This document shows, piece after piece, positions 62,143 to 64,000 of a stretch of DNA of 64,000 bases. Made by a program: the position numbers and the translations under genes. This DNA is from Blastopirellula marina (GTDB lineage: Bacteria; Planctomycetota; Planctomycetia; Pirellulales; Pirellulaceae): assembly GCF_002967715.1 (NCBI RefSeq), contig NZ_PUIA01000001.1:1-64000 (forward strand), in the 5' to 3' direction. The notes beneath the pieces were generated by a model that made no database searches, was not told the origin of the DNA, and was given only the letters and a program-made list of their open reading frames with translations. Each line of letters begins with the position of its first letter. The stretch's first letter is position 1.

Positions 62143-63168
62143 ATGATTCAGTGTTCAATGCGGATGTTTGGTCATGCGCGACGTTTCGCGTTCACTTTGG
62201 TCGAGTTGTTGGTGGTGATCGCTATTATCGGCGTTTTGGTGGCTCTGTTATTGCCAGCGGTCCAGCAAGCGCGAGAAGCAGCACGACGAACAGAATGCCG
62301 AAACAATCTAAAGCAAATTGCGCTCGCTTCGATTACATTTCACGACACGTTCGGCTCGTTTCAACCTGGCGACGTCTCGGCAGATGGCAATTGCGGGCTA
62401 TCTAATTCGTACCAATACAACAGTGGTGTAAGCTCGCTGGGTGTCTTATTGCCATATGTTGAGCAAGATAATCTCTACAACCAAATGGACTCGTGGAAGT
62501 CTGTCGAGCACCGCAAGGCAGGAAAAAAGGGAACCGCTTCCTGGTGTTATGGCTACGAGGGAGGTTATATGTACCACTGGAACTACAGTTCGAACCCAGG
62601 AACAAAAGCCGCGTCGAAAATACCAGTCAATGCATTTACCTGTCCCTCGGATACGTTCCGGGGTGATAAAGCCTATCTGCACTTGCAGGCCTGGTGCAAA
62701 GATGGCGGTTCGGAAGGATCGAAGTGCTCGGCCTCGGGTAGTTCGTATGACTTCTCAGGCTACGTCGGCAACACACAAGATTATGCATTGACCAGTTACT
62801 TGCCGGTTGGCGGATATCTCGGGAGGCTCGATAATACCAATGGCGCGTGGGCTGGGATTTTTGGTGGTTGGTCACAAACCAGGATACGAGATGTTACTGA
62901 CGGAACGAGTAACACGTTGCTCTATGGAGAAACAACGGGAGGAGATACGTTGAATTTCACATGGATGGGGGCCGGAGCTTTTAACAGTGCCTGGGGATTG
63001 GAAAACCCACGCAGTGCAGATTGGTATCACAATTCTTCAGAGCATCCTGGAGGTGTGCAGTTTGCCATGGCGGATGGTTCGGTTCAGTTTATTCCAATCA
63101 CTATCGACTACACGACATATATCGGTTTGGCAGGCTTGGCAGATGGCATCGTCGTAGGAGGCTACTAG
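62143..63168 (+). CDS. DUF1559 protein with prepilin-type N-terminus, copy 3
   Basis: The 341-residue protein has a longer leader (MIQCSMRMFGHARR) and then [16 protein letters not shown]; the residue before the cleaved Phe-like position is Ala rather than Gly. [20 protein letters not shown] and the C-terminal HPGGVQFAMADGSVQFI complete the family pattern. It differs clearly from the tandem pair at 40856/42104 and belongs to another subgroup. A strong hairpin and a small lipoprotein gene follow, a common planctomycete arrangement. Confidence 0.92.
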   Translation: MIQCSMRMFGHARRFAFTLVELLVVIAIIGVLVALLLPAVQQAREAARRTECRNNLKQIALASITFHDTFGSFQPGDVSADGNCGLSNSYQYNSGVSSLGVLLPYVEQDNLYNQMDSWKSVEHRKAGKKGTASWCYGYEGGYMYHWNYSSNPGTKAASKIPVNAFTCPSDTFRGDKAYLHLQAWCKDGGSEGSKCSASGSSYDFSGYVGNTQDYALTSYLPVGGYLGRLDNTNGAWAGIFGGWSQTRIRDVTDGTSNTLLYGETTGGDTLNFTWMGAGAFNSAWGLENPRSADWYHNSSEHPGGVQFAMADGSVQFIPITIDYTTYIGLAGLADGIVVGGY

Positions 63169-63235
63169 ACCCTTAGGAGGTGCACCGTGATCTAGTCGAT
63201 TGTTTAAGGCACATCGGTATCTAGATCATCGGGAT

Positions 63236-63277
63236 GAAGGTCGGGAGGGCACAGCCTCTATGGTCCTCCCGACCTTC
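63236..63277 (+). terminator. Hairpin after DUF1559 copy 3
   Basis: GAAGGTCGGGAGG (63236-63248) pairs perfectly over 13 bp with CCTCCCGACCTTC (63265-63277) across a 16-base loop. No clean T-run follows, so it may stabilise the transcript end rather than terminate alone. Confidence 0.7.
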
Positions 63278-63332
63278 GATCTTCTGTCTCTTGGTTCAAT
63301 GCTGTTGGCTTCTTATTGAATAGGATATCTAT

Positions 63333-63551
63333 ATGAAGGTTTGTACCGGGCTCTCAAGTCGAGGCGTGTTCGTTTCCGCAATGCTTTGTCTCCTGGCAAC
63401 GTGTGGTTGTTATTCAAGCCCTGAACCCGTTCCACACTCAGGTAAATCGCCTGAAGAACAATCAAACATGCGTGTTCCAAAAATGCCTAAATCTCCTTCT
63501 TCTTCACCCATGTCAATGCCGGCCCAGCCTGATGGTAATCCTGGCCGCTAG
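63333..63551 (+). CDS. Small lipoprotein, Pro/Ser-rich
   Basis: The 72-residue protein has a signal peptide ending in a lipobox-like LLATCGC (lipidated Cys probably the one before YSS, about residue 27). The mature part is short, rich in Pro, Ser and Met (MPKSPSSSPMSMPAQP) and likely disordered. Small lipoproteins of this kind often follow DUF1559 genes in planctomycetes; this is recalled knowledge. Function is unknown. Confidence 0.68.
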   Translation: MKVCTGLSSRGVFVSAMLCLLATCGCYSSPEPVPHSGKSPEEQSNMRVPKMPKSPSSSPMSMPAQPDGNPGR

Positions 63552-63607
63552 TCGGCCACGATATTTCCTACCCCCAACTGAATTTCAAACGCAAAGGTGG
63601 TTCCTTT

Positions 63608-64000
63608 ATGAGCAGGAGTTATATACCCCCTTTGTCAATGTTGTTCGCCTGTTTTGTCGCAGCTTTCATTTCACCGGCCGTTGCGGAAAATCTCACTGTC
63701 GCCGAAGTGTTAAAGCCAGCTGAACTTGGTGACAGGTATGTGTTTGAATTGAAATGCGCGCGTGATCCTTTCAGTGTGAAGTGCACATACGGAACGATCA
63801 AAGGAGACGGCGTAAACGAAGAACAGTTAGTCGAATATCTGAAGGTGTTTCTGCCGGAGATTAAGCTGTATCCTTCACAGTGTTTCCAAAAGGCCAAAGT
63901 CCGAAACATTATCCTGTGTAACGGTCTTAAATTCGATGGACAGAAACGCAGTGCCATTCCGGACTGGGAGAACGACACGCTTTACTACGATGTCGTGTAT
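63608..64000 (+). CDS. Secreted protein, partial (cut by window end)
   Basis: An open frame from ATG 63608 runs to the last base, giving at least 131 residues without a stop. It starts MSRSYIPPLSMLFACFVAAF and has a signal peptide ending near AVA-EN (about 27). The mature part begins LTVAEVLKPAELGDRYVFEL and contains four Cys (for example LKCARDPF, VKCTYG, PSQCFQKA, ILCNGL), which may form disulfides. No family is recognised from this piece. Confidence 0.7.
   Translation, partial: MSRSYIPPLSMLFACFVAAFISPAVAENLTVAEVLKPAELGDRYVFELKCARDPFSVKCTYGTIKGDGVNEEQLVEYLKVFLPEIKLYPSQCFQKAKVRNIILCNGLKFDGQKRSAIPDWENDTLYYDVVY

Noticed and set aside
1-64000. CRISPR arrays, rRNA operons, complete insertion sequences
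   Set aside because: No regularly spaced direct repeats, no rRNA-like segment and no transposase gene were found.

Overview
The window looks like chromosomal DNA of a planctomycete, most likely of the Pirellulales (Blastopirellula/Bremerella/Rhodopirellula type). The evidence is three DUF1559 proteins with prepilin-type N-termini (40856, 42104, 62143), many secreted proteins of families expanded in that phylum (DUF1080, PmoA/DUF6807, SMP-30, amidohydrolase, secreted nitrilase), Ser/Thr kinases with long accessory domains, and single-TM proteins that begin with an RFSI/RFSL-type motif. An lpxA gene fits a Gram-negative envelope. The assignment is inference; there is no 16S gene in the window.

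Region 1 (1 to about 10.4 kb) appears to be one end of an integrated genomic island. A tyrosine integrase (9005-10234, minus) lies just inside the 3' end of a tRNA-Leu(CAG) gene (10355-10439, minus). The island carries a co-directional run at 515-6347: a four-TM protein, a lipoprotein, a VirD4/TraD-like ATPase with an atypical P-loop, two small soluble proteins and an excisionase-like HTH protein. The first gene has an inverted repeat around its Shine-Dalgarno sequence. On the other strand are a SirB1-like transglutaminase-fold protein, an orphan Rhs C-terminal tip and a small LRR-like membrane protein. The other island end lies outside the window.

Region 2 (10.4-31.5 kb) is ordinary chromosome: a BLUF photoreceptor, secreted hydrolase-like proteins, lpxA, a TPR protein, a KaiC/RAD55-like ATPase and an SMP-30 lactonase. 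A tandem set of five related single-TM proteins follows (18965-22455; the first has only 58 codons). Then come a Bcr/CflA efflux pump divergent from a TetR regulator with a perfect palindromic operator candidate, a VWA membrane protein, acetolactate synthase, and a GT2 glycosyltransferase overlapping a polytopic membrane protein.

Region 3 (31.5-49 kb) is rich in signalling and transport: a Ser/Thr kinase fused to a macro domain; a methyltransferase; a four-gene ABC-2 operon (ATPase, permease with a large His-rich external domain, a Glu/Pro-rich membrane-anchored protein, a polytopic membrane protein); two tandem DUF1559 genes, each closed by a strong terminator; folC; and an operon joining a dCache-type receptor Ser/Thr kinase to an FHA-GAF-class III nucleotide cyclase.

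Region 4 (49-64 kb) holds an amidohydrolase, a SYLF protein, a YjbQ-family protein, a 74-residue protein behind a long leader with a near-consensus sigma-70 promoter, a 106-bp element with 14-bp inverted ends, csrA, PmoA-like and DUF1080 proteins, an ATL-like/endonuclease V fusion, VanZ, a nucleotide-sugar epimerase, small unknown proteins, a PAS-AraC regulator, a third DUF1559 gene, a small lipoprotein and a secreted protein cut by the window end. No rRNA, CRISPR array or complete insertion sequence was seen.
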